DNA of 56,584 nucleotides, taken from contig CALXNU010000006.1 of NCBI GenBank assembly GCA_944389835.1, positions 1-56,584 on the forward strand, read 5' to 3'. This stretch comes from an uncultured Succinivibrionaceae bacterium. Lineage in GTDB: Bacteria; Pseudomonadota; Gammaproteobacteria; Enterobacterales; Succinivibrionaceae. The stretch's first letter is position 1. Every line of letters starts with the position of its first letter. The notes below the pieces were generated by a model. It ran no database searches. It saw nothing but the letters and a program-made list of their open reading frames with translations, and was not told the DNA's origin. Positions 37,928 through 49,890 of the stretch are shown here, piece by piece. The position numbers and the translations under genes were made by a program.

Positions 37928-38857
37928 ATGCAAATTAAAAAGACCGCCGCTTATGCTTTAACATTGGCGGTTTTATTGTCCACTCCACTTGTGCAGGCAC
38001 AAGACGATCCTTGTTTTGCCGCTTTTAATCAGTTACGAGAAAACTATGCAAATAGTACTGTGCAATTAACCCTCGTTGGTGCAGATCGCACAGCGGTAGT
38101 GCCTTATGTGCTTTTGCATGCCGGAAAACATGTCGGTGACTTTGATGTTTTACAACATCTAAACGGTGAGATTAGAGGTTATGCGCTAAAGGGAGAGTCT
38201 GGTTTTGATTACAATCAAGACCGAGCTCTAACAGGTCCTTTATCATGGCATCCTACTTTAGTTTGGCATCGGGTTTTTCATAAAGATAAACCTTTGCGCA
38301 GTTATTCTTGTATTTTAACAGGAAGAACTCGTCTTGCAGGACAGAGGGTGACTCTCTTGCGTTTAGTTCCCAAAGATAGTATGCGCTATAGCTATTTAAT
38401 CGCTTTAGATGATGTGCATAAGATGCCAGTGGAGCTTTCTTTATTAACCCCTGAGGGTACTGTAAGCTCAAGAATGACGGTACTTGGAGTTTTGCCAATA
38501 GAAGGGGATAAAGCAAAATTTCCTTTTGATAATGTAACTCTTGATACTTTTAAAACCCCAGAAAATAAAGTTCCCTCATATGTGCACACTTGGCCTGAAC
38601 TTACAATGCCTGGGGAATTTGAGTTAATTGATAAAGGCGAGCTTAAAGTAAATGATGTTGACTCAGAGTTTCAAACTTTCAGCGATGGTATAACAACTTT
38701 TAGAGTTTATAGAAGTCAAAGAAGCCAAGTTTTATTCCCCGCTTTAAATGATGGCTCGCTTACGGTTTATCGAAAGGCTGGAATTAATAATGAATATTCT
38801 GTAGTAGGAGAGCTTCCTTTAAAGTTAGCTGAGTATGTTCTACAGGCTGTTCGTTAG
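37928..38857 (+). CDS. rseB: sigma-E regulator RseB
   Basis: Periplasmic protein that shields RseA from DegS and senses mislocalised lipopolysaccharide or lipoprotein. 309 residues (E. coli 318). Signal peptide of about 24 residues ends VQA. A LolA-like N-terminal lobe is followed by a C-terminal lobe with GITTFRVYRSQ. It follows rseA by 20 bp. rseC, next in E. coli, is missing here and lepA follows. Confidence 0.88.
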   Translation: MQIKKTAAYALTLAVLLSTPLVQAQDDPCFAAFNQLRENYANSTVQLTLVGADRTAVVPYVLLHAGKHVGDFDVLQHLNGEIRGYALKGESGFDYNQDRALTGPLSWHPTLVWHRVFHKDKPLRSYSCILTGRTRLAGQRVTLLRLVPKDSMRYSYLIALDDVHKMPVELSLLTPEGTVSSRMTVLGVLPIEGDKAKFPFDNVTLDTFKTPENKVPSYVHTWPELTMPGEFELIDKGELKVNDVDSEFQTFSDGITTFRVYRSQRSQVLFPALNDGSLTVYRKAGINNEYSVVGELPLKLAEYVLQAVR

Positions 38858-38986
38858 ACACGCAATTAAATCTCGGTTATTTTTGCCGTTTATGCTATGC
38901 GTGACAGCTACAAATTGTTAAAATCTGCACCTGAAAAAATCAGCTCACATTAAAAAATTAGGTTAATTTTTAAATTAGGTAGATTT

Positions 38987-40798
38987 ATGCCAGAAGCTTT
39001 TGATCAAAAATATATCCGTAATTTCTCTATTATTGCCCATATTGATCATGGTAAATCAACTTTATCAGATCGTTTTATTCAATATTGCGGTGGGCTAAGT
39101 GCACGTGAGATGCAAGCTCAAGTGCTTGATTCAATGGATATTGAAAGAGAGCGTGGCATTACCATTAAAGCTCAGACCGTAACCTTACAGTATAAAGCCC
39201 AAGATGGTCACACCTATGAGCTTAATTTCATTGACACTCCAGGCCATGTGGACTTTTCATATGAAGTTTCAAGATCACTTTTTGCCTGTGAGGGCGCTTT
39301 ATTAGTTGTTGATGCAGGACAAGGTGTAGAGGCTCAAACCTTAGCTAATTGTTATCAAGCAATTGAGCTTAATTTAGAGGTGATCCCGGTTTTAAATAAG
39401 ATTGATTTACCGGCCGCCGATCCTGATAAAGTCATTGATGAAATTGAAGATATTATAGGTCTTGAAGCCCATGATGCCTGTAGATGTAGCGCAAAGACGG
39501 GTGTTGGTATTGTTGATGTTTTAGAGCGTTTAGTAAGAGACATTGAACCTCCAAAAGGTGATCCTAATGCTCCTTTACAAGCTTTAATCATTGATTCATA
39601 TTTTGATGATTATTTAGGTGTAGTGTCATTAGTTAGAGTGAAAAATGGCACTTTACGCAAAGGCGATAAAATTAAGGTAATGTCAACAGGTCAGGCTTGG
39701 GATGTTGAAAGATTAGGTATTTCAACACCAAAGCGCGTTGATGTGCCGGTTTTAAATTGTGGTGAAGTAGGCTGGGTAGTCTGTGGCATGAAGACAATTC
39801 ATGGCGCTCCGGTAGGCGATACTATAACTCAGGCTAAAAATGGCTCTACTGAACCATTGCCAGGGTTTAAAAAGGCCAAACCACAAGTTTACGCGGGAAT
39901 GTTCCCTGTTGATACTGATGACTATAATGCCTTTAGAGATGCTTTAGATAAGTTATCTTTAAATGATGCTTCTTTGTTTTTTGAGCCTGAAAACTCAACC
40001 GCTTTAGGTTTTGGTTTCCGTTGCGGTTTCCTTGGAATGCTTCATATGGAAATTATCCAAGAGAGACTTGAGAGAGAATATAACCTAAATTTAATTACTA
40101 CAGCACCTACGGTAATTTACGAGATTTTATTAACCTCAGGTGAGGTTATTCAAATTGACAGCCCAGCGGCTTTACCTCCAATAAGTAATATTGCAGAAAT
40201 TCGTGAGCCTATTGCTGAGTGCAGAATGTTAATGCCATCTGATTATGTGGGCCCGGTGATGACTTTATGTCAAGAAAAACGTGGCGTTCAAACAAGTATG
40301 GTATATCATGGTGATCAGGTAGCTTTAACTTATGAAGTGCCAATGTCTGAGGTGGTCTTAGATTTCTTTGATAGATTAAAGTCTGTATCTCGTGGTTATG
40401 CTTCTTTAGATTACGGCTTTAAACGCTTTGAGCGCTCAGATTTAGTAAGAGTTGATATTTTAATTGCTCAAGAGCGCGTGGATGCTTTAGCAGTTATTTT
40501 GCACCGCTCAGTAGCACAAAGCAGAGGAAGGGCTTTAGTTGAAAAAATGAAAGAGCTTATTCCTCGGCAAATGTTTGATATTGCAATACAAGCTGCAATT
40601 GGAGCGCAAATTATTGCTCGCTGTACAGTTAAAGCTTTAAGAAAGGATGTGCTTGCTAAATGCTATGGAGGAGATATCACAAGAAAGCGTAAGCTTCTTG
40701 AAAAGCAAAAAGCAGGTAAGAAGCGCATGAAGCAATTTGGACGGGTTGAGGTTCCACAAGAGGCATTCTTAGCAATCCTCAAGGTGGGTAAAGAGTAA
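38987..40798 (+). CDS. lepA: elongation factor 4 (LepA)
   Basis: Ribosomal GTPase that aids translation and 30S biogenesis. 603 residues (E. coli 599). GTPase motifs [17 protein letters not shown] and [10 protein letters not shown] are present, then domains II, III and V and the LepA-specific C-terminal end with [28 protein letters not shown] precedes the ATG. Confidence 0.97.
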   Translation: MPEAFDQKYIRNFSIIAHIDHGKSTLSDRFIQYCGGLSAREMQAQVLDSMDIERERGITIKAQTVTLQYKAQDGHTYELNFIDTPGHVDFSYEVSRSLFACEGALLVVDAGQGVEAQTLANCYQAIELNLEVIPVLNKIDLPAADPDKVIDEIEDIIGLEAHDACRCSAKTGVGIVDVLERLVRDIEPPKGDPNAPLQALIIDSYFDDYLGVVSLVRVKNGTLRKGDKIKVMSTGQAWDVERLGISTPKRVDVPVLNCGEVGWVVCGMKTIHGAPVGDTITQAKNGSTEPLPGFKKAKPQVYAGMFPVDTDDYNAFRDALDKLSLNDASLFFEPENSTALGFGFRCGFLGMLHMEIIQERLEREYNLNLITTAPTVIYEILLTSGEVIQIDSPAALPPISNIAEIREPIAECRMLMPSDYVGPVMTLCQEKRGVQTSMVYHGDQVALTYEVPMSEVVLDFFDRLKSVSRGYASLDYGFKRFERSDLVRVDILIAQERVDALAVILHRSVAQSRGRALVEKMKELIPRQMFDIAIQAAIGAQIIARCTVKALRKDVLAKCYGGDITRKRKLLEKQKAGKKRMKQFGRVEVPQEAFLAILKVGKE

Positions 40799-40801
40799 AA
40801 A

Positions 40802-40828
40802 TTTAGCATAAAAATGCTAAACATTTTT
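40802..40828 (+). terminator. terminator-like hairpin between lepA and lepB
   Basis: TTTAGCAT/ATGCTAAA with an AAAA loop, then CATTTTTAA. The stem is AT-rich and only moderately strong. No clear promoter follows before lepB, so it may be a partial terminator that lowers lepB relative to lepA. Confidence 0.55.
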
Positions 40829-40840
40829 AACCTAATTAAG

Positions 40841-40902
40841 AAAGGAGGACGGCAATTCCTCTTTCGTCTAAAAGGCGAAAGTTCCCTTGCCGTAGATTGA
40901 TG
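40841..40902 (+). promoter_or_regulatory. SD-hairpin-AUG translation element of lepB
   Basis: AAAGGAGG (40841-40848) is followed by a two-part hairpin. The outer stem is ACGGCAA (40849-40855) with TTGCCGT (40887-40893). The inner stem is CTTTCG (40861-40866) with CGAAAG (40876-40881), closing a TCTAAAAGG loop. ATG at 40900 comes six bases after the outer stem. Folded, the Shine-Dalgarno is at normal distance; unfolded it is about 50 bases away. Alternatively AAGGAGGA (40842-40849) pairs over 8 bp with TCCTCTTT (40857-40864), hiding the Shine-Dalgarno. The same architecture stands before nlpD. Confidence 0.7.
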
Positions 40903-41796
40903 AATACTTTTTCTTTAATCTTAGTCATAGCAACTTTAGTAACTGGAGTGTTATGGCTTTATGATTTTAAATTTAAACGTCCACAAAGAATTAAAACTTG
41001 TGAGCAAAGAGCCAAAGAAGACCCTAGCTTTGATAAAAAGCAGCGCAAACAGCTCATGGAGCCTTCAGGATTTTTAGGGCAATTGGCTTCTTTATTTCCA
41101 ATTGTGATCATTGTGTTTGTGATTAGATCTTTTATTATTGAGCCTTTTAGGATACCTTCAGGTTCGATGATGCCAACACTCTTGGCAGGCGATTTTATTG
41201 CCGTTACTAAATACTCATGTGGAATTAGAAATCCTTTAACTAATGAAGTCTGGATTGAAACTTCAACTCCACAGTTGGGCGATGTAATTGTTTTTAAATA
41301 TCCAGAAGATCCAAAGATTGACTATATTAAAAGAGTAGTTGGAATGCCTGGGGATACGATTACTTATCGCAATAAGCGTCTTTATGTAAGACATGGTGAT
41401 TCTCCTGTAGCCTATGAGATTACACAAAAAGGCCTTTATACAGAAGAGAATTTAGCATCGGTTGAAAAATACATAGTTTTTGATGAAAACTTAGGCGGTA
41501 AAATTCATGAGGCGATGGTAAATCCATTAGCCCCTGAGTTTACTCAATACTATTATCGTCAAGATGGCGAACTTACAGGTACGTGGAAAGTTCCAGAGGG
41601 GCATTATTTTGTAATGGGCGATAATCGCGATAATAGTCGAGATAGTCGTTTTTGGGGTTTTGTACCAATGGAAAATGTCATTGGTAAAACTGTGGGAATT
41701 TGGCTTTCTTTGGAGTTTGATGGTAATACGGATTCATTTTTACCGTCCTGGATCCCTTCAAAAGTTCGTTTTGAGCGCTTAGGAGGCATTAATTAA
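40900..41796 (+). CDS. lepB: signal peptidase I
   Basis: Inner-membrane protease removing signal peptides from exported proteins. 298 residues (E. coli 324). Two membrane segments (about residues 4-22 and 62-80) are followed by box B PSGSMMPTL with the nucleophile Ser89, box D DYIKRVVGMPGD with the general base Lys144, and box E GDNRDNSRDSRFWGFV. The start is ATG at 40900; a TTG three bases earlier is possible. Its ribosome site is only usable if the hairpin at 40849-40893 is folded. Confidence 0.96.
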   Translation: MNTFSLILVIATLVTGVLWLYDFKFKRPQRIKTCEQRAKEDPSFDKKQRKQLMEPSGFLGQLASLFPIVIIVFVIRSFIIEPFRIPSGSMMPTLLAGDFIAVTKYSCGIRNPLTNEVWIETSTPQLGDVIVFKYPEDPKIDYIKRVVGMPGDTITYRNKRLYVRHGDSPVAYEITQKGLYTEENLASVEKYIVFDENLGGKIHEAMVNPLAPEFTQYYYRQDGELTGTWKVPEGHYFVMGDNRDNSRDSRFWGFVPMENVIGKTVGIWLSLEFDGNTDSFLPSWIPSKVRFERLGGIN

Positions 41797-42507
41797 ATGT
41801 CTGATACATCTCGTTTGTATTCGCTTCAACAGTTGGAGCAAACAATTGGTTTTGGTTTTCAAAATATTGATTATTTACAGCGTGCTTTAACGCATCGCAG
41901 CTTTGGACCAGAGCACAACGAGAGATTAGAGTACTTAGGCGATTCAATTTTAGGCATGATTATTGCCAAAAAGCTTTTTGATTTGTTTCCAAATTGCCCT
42001 GAGGGCGATTTAACTAGAATGCGTTCAACTTTAGTTAGAGAAACAACTCTAGCGGAAATTGCAAGGGAGTTCTCACTTGGTAGTTGTTTGCGTTTAGGCC
42101 CTGGTGAAATGAAGTCAGGAGGGGCAAGGCGTGACTCTTTATTAGCCGATGCTGTAGAGTCGATTATAGGTGCTATGTTCCTTGATTCTAATGAGAATTT
42201 TGATTTAGTAAGACAAGTTGTTTTACGTTGGTTTGATTCAAGGCTTAAGACGATTAAACCTAATGTAAATCAAAAAGATCCTAAATCTACCTTGCAAGAG
42301 ATTTTGCAAGCTGAGCATCGTCCTCTGCCTACTTATAATATAGATAAAATTATCGGGGCTGATAATAATCAAACCTTCTTTGTCTCAGTTAAGATAAGTG
42401 GTATTCATGGGGATTTTAAGGGTAAAGGATCATCTCGCAGAAGAGCTGAGCAAGAGGCTGCTGAAAAAGCCTTAGAAGTGGTTAGGGCTGTTATCAAAAC
42501 TAAGTGA
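41797..42507 (+). CDS. rnc: ribonuclease III
   Basis: Double-strand-specific endonuclease for rRNA and mRNA processing. 236 residues (E. coli 226). The catalytic signature [14 protein letters not shown] and the second acidic site [16 protein letters not shown] lie in the RNase domain. A C-terminal double-stranded RNA-binding domain has [18 protein letters not shown]. Its ATG follows the lepB stop directly, so translation is coupled. Confidence 0.97.
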   Translation: MSDTSRLYSLQQLEQTIGFGFQNIDYLQRALTHRSFGPEHNERLEYLGDSILGMIIAKKLFDLFPNCPEGDLTRMRSTLVRETTLAEIAREFSLGSCLRLGPGEMKSGGARRDSLLADAVESIIGAMFLDSNENFDLVRQVVLRWFDSRLKTIKPNVNQKDPKSTLQEILQAEHRPLPTYNIDKIIGADNNQTFFVSVKISGIHGDFKGKGSSRRRAEQEAAEKALEVVRAVIKTK

Positions 42508-42520
42508 TTTGAGGTTGTTA

Positions 42521-43426
42521 ATGGATAAACAGTATTTTGGCTTTGTAGGTATTGTGGGTCGTCCTAATGTGGGTAAATCCACATTAATGAATCATATCCT
42601 TGGACAAAAGATAAGTATTACCTCAAGAAGACCTCAAACTACCCGCAATCGCGTCGTAGGTATTGACACATTTGGTGCCTATCAGACTGTGTATGTAGAT
42701 ACTCCAGGGTTGCACCGTGAAGAAAAGCGTGCGATTAATCGGCTGATGAATCGTGCCGCAGAAAGTGCTTTAGGGGATGTTGAGTTAATTTTATTAGTTG
42801 TCGATGCAACTTTATGGACCGATGACGATGAAATGGTATTTTCTAAAATAGAAAATACTAAAGTTCCGGTAGTCTTAGTTATCAATAAAATTGATAAGCT
42901 TAAAGATAAAACCACTTTATTGCCTTTAATCGAAAGATTAAGCAAGCGAGTTAAATTCAAAGACATCGTCCCAGTTTCAGCGCTTAAGGGCACAAGTCTT
43001 GAGGATTTAAAGCAACTTGTAAGAAACTCTTTACCTGAGGGAATTCATTGTTTCCCAGATGATAGCATCACGGATAGATCATCTAGATTTATGGCCTCAG
43101 AAATTATTCGTGAAAAAATCATGCGTCAAATGGGTGAGGAGCTACCTTATTCAGTGACGGTTGAGATTGAAGAGTTTAAAGAAGAGAAGCCAGGTCACTT
43201 ACACATTGGCGCTGCCATTTTAGTTGAAAGAGCCGGTCAAAAGAAAATGGTGATAGGATCAGGCGGGGCTAGAATTAAGAAGATCGGAACTGATGCGCGA
43301 ATTGATATGGAAAAGCTTTTTGAGGCTAAAGTATTTTTATCTTTATTTGTGAAGGTAAAGGCCGGTTGGGCAGATGACGATCGCGCTTTAAAGAGCTTAG
43401 GCTATGCAGACTTTGAGGATCGCTAA
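42521..43426 (+). CDS. era: GTPase Era
   Basis: Ribosome-assembly GTPase that binds the 16S 3' end. 301 residues, the E. coli length, using the ATG at 42521 after GAGG. GTPase motifs [15 protein letters not shown] and NKID are present, then a KH domain with [18 protein letters not shown] sequence ([18 protein letters not shown]). Confidence 0.97.
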   Translation: MDKQYFGFVGIVGRPNVGKSTLMNHILGQKISITSRRPQTTRNRVVGIDTFGAYQTVYVDTPGLHREEKRAINRLMNRAAESALGDVELILLVVDATLWTDDDEMVFSKIENTKVPVVLVINKIDKLKDKTTLLPLIERLSKRVKFKDIVPVSALKGTSLEDLKQLVRNSLPEGIHCFPDDSITDRSSRFMASEIIREKIMRQMGEELPYSVTVEIEEFKEEKPGHLHIGAAILVERAGQKKMVIGSGGARIKKIGTDARIDMEKLFEAKVFLSLFVKVKAGWADDDRALKSLGYADFEDR

Positions 43427-43432
43427 ACTTAA

Positions 43433-44137
43433 GTGTCTAATCTTATTGAAGATGATGCTTGTTTTGTAATTCACGCTCACGAATACAAAGAGCATAGTCT
43501 TTTATTATCTTTATTTTCCTTAAATTTAGGACGGGTAAGTGCCATTGCCCGTTCAGCACGTAAAAGTAAATCTACTTTTAAATCTTTTTTACAACCATTT
43601 ATGCCACTTAAAGTTACTTTAACTAAAGGTAAAGGAGAGCTCTATGCTTTAAATGATTGTACTTTAAGTGGTAGGGCTTTTAATTTGCCAACCCCTGAGA
43701 TTTTTTGTGCTATGTATGCTAATGAACTTTTATATTATTTATATAAAGTTCAAGACAGTGAGCCTAAACTTTTTGCAGCTTATTTAACTTTGTTAAAAGC
43801 TTTAAATGATAAACAAGAAATCTTTGTAAGCTTAAGGCGTTTTGAGTTAACTCTTTTAAATACCTTAGGCTGTGGGATAAGCTTTCAAAGCTTAGGGCAA
43901 AACATTTTAGATTCAAAATTTTATATCTATGATGTTGAGCAAGGCTTTGTAGAGGCTCCTAAAGTTGAAAATTTACCTACTATGTTAAGTGGTAGAGAGC
44001 TTAATCAAATTGCTCAAGGTGACTATAGCCTAAAAAGTCTTCAATTTTTAACCTCTTTTATTTTAGAGAATTTGCTTGAAGGCAAGGAAATTAAAAGTCG
44101 CAAGTTGTATGAAGATTATTTAAAGCGTCTTAAGTAG
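43433..44137 (+). CDS. recO: DNA repair protein RecO
   Basis: Recombination mediator that loads RecA on SSB-coated DNA with RecR. 234 residues (E. coli 242). N-terminal OB-fold with LGRVSAIARSARKSKS and FLQPFMPL, then a helical domain with LRRFELTLLNTLG. The start is GTG with a poor ribosome site, 6 bp after era, so coupling is likely. No zinc cysteines, as usual for gammaproteobacteria. Confidence 0.92.
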   Translation: MSNLIEDDACFVIHAHEYKEHSLLLSLFSLNLGRVSAIARSARKSKSTFKSFLQPFMPLKVTLTKGKGELYALNDCTLSGRAFNLPTPEIFCAMYANELLYYLYKVQDSEPKLFAAYLTLLKALNDKQEIFVSLRRFELTLLNTLGCGISFQSLGQNILDSKFYIYDVEQGFVEAPKVENLPTMLSGRELNQIAQGDYSLKSLQFLTSFILENLLEGKEIKSRKLYEDYLKRLK

Positions 44138-44190
44138 TTTTAAAGCTTAAGACATACTTGTTAAGTCTATTTAGATTTTGAGAGAAAAGC

Positions 44191-45540
44191 ATGGCTGTTT
44201 TTTATAAACCCCAATCTAAAGATAAAACTTTAAAAAGTTTTGAGGCTTTATGTACTGCCTTAGATATTCATGGGCGTGGCGTTGCCAAACACGAGGGACG
44301 CATTTGGTTTGTGCCTGGAGTTATGGAGCAAGAAAAATTTCGCGCTTTGGTGGTAAATCAAAAAGAGCAAGTAGGTACAGCAAAGCTTGTAAAACTTCTT
44401 ACCGTAAATAAAGAGCGCCGTGCGGTTGATTGTCCTTTACTTGAAAAATGTGGCGGTTGTCCTTTGGAGCATTTGCCTTTAAAAAAAGCCTTAGAGGCAA
44501 AAATACAGGGTATAAAGAAGCTTTTTTCGCGGGTTTTAAAAGAAGATTTAGGGGAGCCTTCATTTATTGAAGAGTCAGTGGAAGACGCTTATCGACGCGT
44601 GTGTAGGCTTTCTACTAAAACCGATCATGGCAAAGTATATCTTGGCTTTAGAAGTGCTTTTTCTCAAAATTTAGTGCCGATTGATAAGTGTAAAGTTTTA
44701 GAAGATCGCATGAATGACATCTTAGAGCCTTTAAGAAAATTTATAAATTCTTTAAAAGGTAAAAAGACGATTGGTCATGTGGAATTAGTCTCAAGTGATG
44801 GGGCTTTAGGGATTTTATTGAGACTTACATCTAATTTAGACCCTGATGATGAGGTATTGTGCCAAGCCTTTGCCAAAGACAGAGGAATATTAATTTTCGT
44901 TCAAGAGCCTTCTAAACACTTTATTACGCAAGAGGAAGTTTTAAATGAAAGAGTGGTGGCAGGTGATCCACATGAGCTTTATTTAAATGTTAAAGGCTAT
45001 AAGATAATTTTTACACCATCGGCCTTTGTGCAAATTAATAAAGTTATAAATGAGAAATTACAAGATAGAGTCTTAGAGGCTTTAGATCTTAAAGGAGAGG
45101 AGTGTGTATTAGATCTTTTCTGTGGTCTTGGAAATTTTTCTTTCCCAATTGCCAAAACTGGGGCGAGCGTGGTTGGTGTGGATATTGTGCGCTCTATGGT
45201 TGAAGAGGCAAATTTAAATGCTCAAAACTTTGGTCTTGAAAAACTTAAGTTTTGTGTAGCAGATCTTGAAGATGATTTTGAAAAGCAAATGTGGGCTAAG
45301 CAAAATTATGATGCAGTAGTTTTAGATCCGGGTCGTTCTGGTGCAAAACTTGCCTGCCAATTTTTATCAAAGCTTAAGCCTAAATTAGCTGTTATGATAT
45401 CTTGTAATCCCCTTGCTGCATCAAGAGATGTTGCACAATTAGTTCAAGGGGGGTATAAGATAAAGTCTTGGGGTGTTTTTGATATGTTCCCAAGAACATC
45501 ACATGTAGAAATGATGTTAGTCTTGGAGAGAGCAAGCTAA
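44191..45540 (+). CDS. rlmD: 23S rRNA (uracil1939-C5)-methyltransferase
   Basis: Iron-sulfur methyltransferase. 449 residues (E. coli 433). TRAM-like N terminus, then cluster cysteines C81, C87 and C90 (CPLLEKCGGC) with a fourth Cys in IDKCKVL. SAM domain VLDLFCGLGNFSFP, VVLDPGRSGA and the catalytic Cys in MISCNPLAASRD. It precedes relA, as in E. coli. Confidence 0.95.
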   Translation: MAVFYKPQSKDKTLKSFEALCTALDIHGRGVAKHEGRIWFVPGVMEQEKFRALVVNQKEQVGTAKLVKLLTVNKERRAVDCPLLEKCGGCPLEHLPLKKALEAKIQGIKKLFSRVLKEDLGEPSFIEESVEDAYRRVCRLSTKTDHGKVYLGFRSAFSQNLVPIDKCKVLEDRMNDILEPLRKFINSLKGKKTIGHVELVSSDGALGILLRLTSNLDPDDEVLCQAFAKDRGILIFVQEPSKHFITQEEVLNERVVAGDPHELYLNVKGYKIIFTPSAFVQINKVINEKLQDRVLEALDLKGEECVLDLFCGLGNFSFPIAKTGASVVGVDIVRSMVEEANLNAQNFGLEKLKFCVADLEDDFEKQMWAKQNYDAVVLDPGRSGAKLACQFLSKLKPKLAVMISCNPLAASRDVAQLVQGGYKIKSWGVFDMFPRTSHVEMMLVLERAS

Positions 45541-45559
45541 ATAAAAAGAGGACATCAAA

Positions 45560-47794
45560 ATGGTTGCCTTACGCGAAACTCATACGGCTTCTTTTGATTA
45601 TCAAAAGTGGAGTCAAGCACTATCGTTACCTGACAATGAAAAAGATTTGTTACGCAAGGCTCATCTTTTTGCATTAGAGAAGTTAGATAGTAAAGAGGAA
45701 AGTGAGGCAAATAAATACTCCCATCTCTCAGCAGAAATAGTGTCCATTTTGATGGGCCTTAATATGGATACTGAATCCTTAGTGGTTTCATTTATTTATC
45801 CAGTATATGAATTAGGCAAGATTAAAAAGGAAGATGTAGAAGAAACTTTTGGTCCGCGCGTTGCAAAATTATTGCAAGGGGTCAAAGACATGGAGGCCAT
45901 TCGTTTTCTTCAAAATTTAAACTCGAATAAAACTACCGATGCTCAAGTTGATAGAGTAAGACGCATGTTGCTTGCCATGGTTGATGATGTGCGGGCGGTA
46001 GTCATTAAACTTGCAGAAAGAATTGCGGTAATTCGAGAAGTAAAGTACGAAAAAGAAGAAACGAGGATGTTAGTGGCTCGTGAGGTTTCAAATATTTATG
46101 CCCCACTTGCTAATCGTTTAGGTATAGGTCAGCTTAAATGGGAGCTTGAGGACTTAGCCTTTAGATTCTTACATCCTAAAACCTATAAGCAAATTGCTTT
46201 AGATTTAGGTGAAAGACGTGTCGATCGTGAAAAGTATATTGCACATTTTGTAGAAGAATTACGGACCTTGCTTGAAAAAGAAGGTATTACCGGCGAGGTT
46301 TATGGCAGACCTAAGCATATCTATAGTATTTGGCGCAAAATGCAAAGAAAGCATTTGGGCTTTGAGGAGCTTTATGATGTGCGGGCTGTAAGAGTAGTGG
46401 TTGATAAATTACAAGACTGCTATGGAGCATTAGGCGTTATTCATACAAGATGGCAACATATTCCAAAAGAGTTTGATGATTATATTGCAAATCCAAAGCC
46501 TAACGGTTATCAATCCATTCATACGGTAGTGTATGGCGATGGTAATAAGCCTGTTGAAATACAGATTAGAACTCATGATATGCATAATATGGCAGAATCA
46601 GGAGTTGCTGCGCACTGGAAATATAAAGAAGGCGCAGGTCAGGTTTCAGGGGCAGAGGCTAGAATTAATTTCTTAAGAAAACTTCTTGCTTGGCGCGATG
46701 ATATGGTTGAATCAGGCGCGCTTTTAGAGAAGTTTAGAACACAAGTTTTTGAAGATCGCGTGTACGTTTTCACCCCACGTGGTGAAGTTATCGATTTGCC
46801 AACGGGATCAACTCCGCTTGATTTTGCCTATCATGTTCACACCATGGTAGGACATAGATGTATTGGTGCTAAGGTTGATGGCAGAATTGTGCCTTATACC
46901 TATAAGCTTAAAACCGGTGAACAAGTTGAAATTATTACGCAAAAAGAGCCTAATCCTTCACGCGATTGGATGAATGAGGCCAATGGCTTTTTAAAGACCG
47001 CCAAAGCTCGCTCCAAAGTACAAGCTTGGTTTAGAAAGGTCGATTATGATCGTAATTTAGCTTTAGGTGATGAGATTGTAGAAAAGGAAGTCTCACGTCA
47101 GGCTTTAGGTTTAAATAAAGATCAAGTCGCCTCTTTACTTAAAGATAAATTAAGCCGCTTTAATGTTAAAACGGTTGAAGATGTCTATGCAGGAGTCGGG
47201 GCTGGTGATATTAAAATAGGTCAAGTTATTGCTTATTTACAAGAAAGACTTGGCAAGAGAATTTCTGATAAAGAAAAAGAAGAAGCTTTAAATGCGCTAA
47301 TTACATCAAAAACTCAGGCACAATTACAGGCACAAAAGAAGCATCAAAAAAGCAGTATTGTGGTTAATGGTGTGGGCAATGTCATGACTCATCTTGCAAG
47401 ATGTTGTCAGCCAATTCCCGGTGATAAGATTATAGGTTTTATAACCCAAGGACGTGGTATTTCTATTCACCGCGCAGATTGTGTTCAAGTACAAGAACTT
47501 GCCAAGAAAAATCCTGAAAGATTAATTGAAGCACAATGGGGTGATTCAGGTGGCGCTGGATTCTCTATTACCATTCGTGTGATAGCTCAGGATTATTCAG
47601 GACTCTTGCGCGATATTACCACAGTAATTGCCAATGAGAAAATTAATGTCTTAGGAGTAAGATCTAAGATTGATAGAAAGCAAGAGCTGTCAATTATTGA
47701 TATTGATTTGATGATAAATAAAGTTGACTCCTTGGAAAAAACTTTAAAGAAAGTAAAAACTACGGTTAATGCAATTTCAGTTGAAAGACTTTAA
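45560..47794 (+). CDS. relA: (p)ppGpp synthetase I RelA
   Basis: Ribosome-bound stringent-response enzyme making ppGpp from GDP/GTP and ATP. 744 residues, the E. coli length. The N-terminal hydrolase domain lacks the HD metal motif, so it is a RelA-type synthetase-only protein, not SpoT. The synthetase domain has YGRPKHIYSIWRKM and EFDDYIANPKPNGYQSIHT. A TGS domain (VYVFTPRGEVIDLPTGSTPLDFAY), a Cys-Cys region (RCCQPIPGDKI) and a C-terminal ACT domain follow. AGAGGAC precedes the ATG. Confidence 0.97.
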   Translation: MVALRETHTASFDYQKWSQALSLPDNEKDLLRKAHLFALEKLDSKEESEANKYSHLSAEIVSILMGLNMDTESLVVSFIYPVYELGKIKKEDVEETFGPRVAKLLQGVKDMEAIRFLQNLNSNKTTDAQVDRVRRMLLAMVDDVRAVVIKLAERIAVIREVKYEKEETRMLVAREVSNIYAPLANRLGIGQLKWELEDLAFRFLHPKTYKQIALDLGERRVDREKYIAHFVEELRTLLEKEGITGEVYGRPKHIYSIWRKMQRKHLGFEELYDVRAVRVVVDKLQDCYGALGVIHTRWQHIPKEFDDYIANPKPNGYQSIHTVVYGDGNKPVEIQIRTHDMHNMAESGVAAHWKYKEGAGQVSGAEARINFLRKLLAWRDDMVESGALLEKFRTQVFEDRVYVFTPRGEVIDLPTGSTPLDFAYHVHTMVGHRCIGAKVDGRIVPYTYKLKTGEQVEIITQKEPNPSRDWMNEANGFLKTAKARSKVQAWFRKVDYDRNLALGDEIVEKEVSRQALGLNKDQVASLLKDKLSRFNVKTVEDVYAGVGAGDIKIGQVIAYLQERLGKRISDKEKEEALNALITSKTQAQLQAQKKHQKSSIVVNGVGNVMTHLARCCQPIPGDKIIGFITQGRGISIHRADCVQVQELAKKNPERLIEAQWGDSGGAGFSITIRVIAQDYSGLLRDITTVIANEKINVLGVRSKIDRKQELSIIDIDLMINKVDSLEKTLKKVKTTVNAISVERL

Positions 47795-47804
47795 AGTAGC
47801 ATTT

Positions 47805-47833
47805 ATCCCACAATTTTAGTGGGATAGATTTTA
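47805..47833 (+). terminator. intrinsic terminator after relA
   Basis: ATCCCAC/GTGGGAT (47805-47811 with 47819-47825) around AATTTTA, followed by AGATTTTATTT. Confidence 0.8.
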
Positions 47834-47846
47834 TTTAGAGCTCTGA

Positions 47847-49580
<1,734 letters not shown>

Positions 49581-49588
49581 GAGTTTGA

Positions 49589-49873
49589 ATGCGCGCAGTC
49601 GTACTTGTCTTGATGGTTCTTATAGGTCTTTTGACCTATGATATTTTTCAAGGTAAGAATGGTCTTGCTCAATATCAAAAAGTAAGTCAAGAACTTGCTG
49701 AGGCTAAGGCGATCTCTATGCGCCTTAGCGCTCGTAATGATGCAGTGCAAAGGCAAATTGATGACTTAAAGCAAGGCGATTTGGCAGTAGAAGAACTTGC
49801 GCGCACTGAACTTGGTCTAATTAAACCAGATGAAACCTTTTATCGGGTAATTGATCCTACCTATAATCAATAG
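49589..49873 (+). CDS. ftsB: cell division protein FtsB
   Basis: Small bitopic divisome protein that joins FtsL and FtsQ and helps switch on septal synthesis. 94 residues (E. coli 103). One N-terminal membrane segment (residues 3-17), then a coiled coil with hydrophobic heptads, then the conserved [20 protein letters not shown] end. Located before ispD, as in E. coli. AGGAG precedes the ATG. Confidence 0.93.
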   Translation: MRAVVLVLMVLIGLLTYDIFQGKNGLAQYQKVSQELAEAKAISMRLSARNDAVQRQIDDLKQGDLAVEELARTELGLIKPDETFYRVIDPTYNQ

Positions 49874-49890
49874 TCAAAGGAGATCAGGCA

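Noticed and set aside
38858..38986. Possible promoter or terminator between rseB and lepA
   Set aside because: CACGCA and TGCGTG could pair across a 33-base loop, and TAAAAT could be a -10, but spacing to any -35 is poor. Not strong enough to annotate.
45560..47794. relA as a bifunctional SpoT-type enzyme
   Set aside because: The N-terminal domain lacks the HD pair needed for hydrolysis, and the rlmD-relA context is that of RelA.
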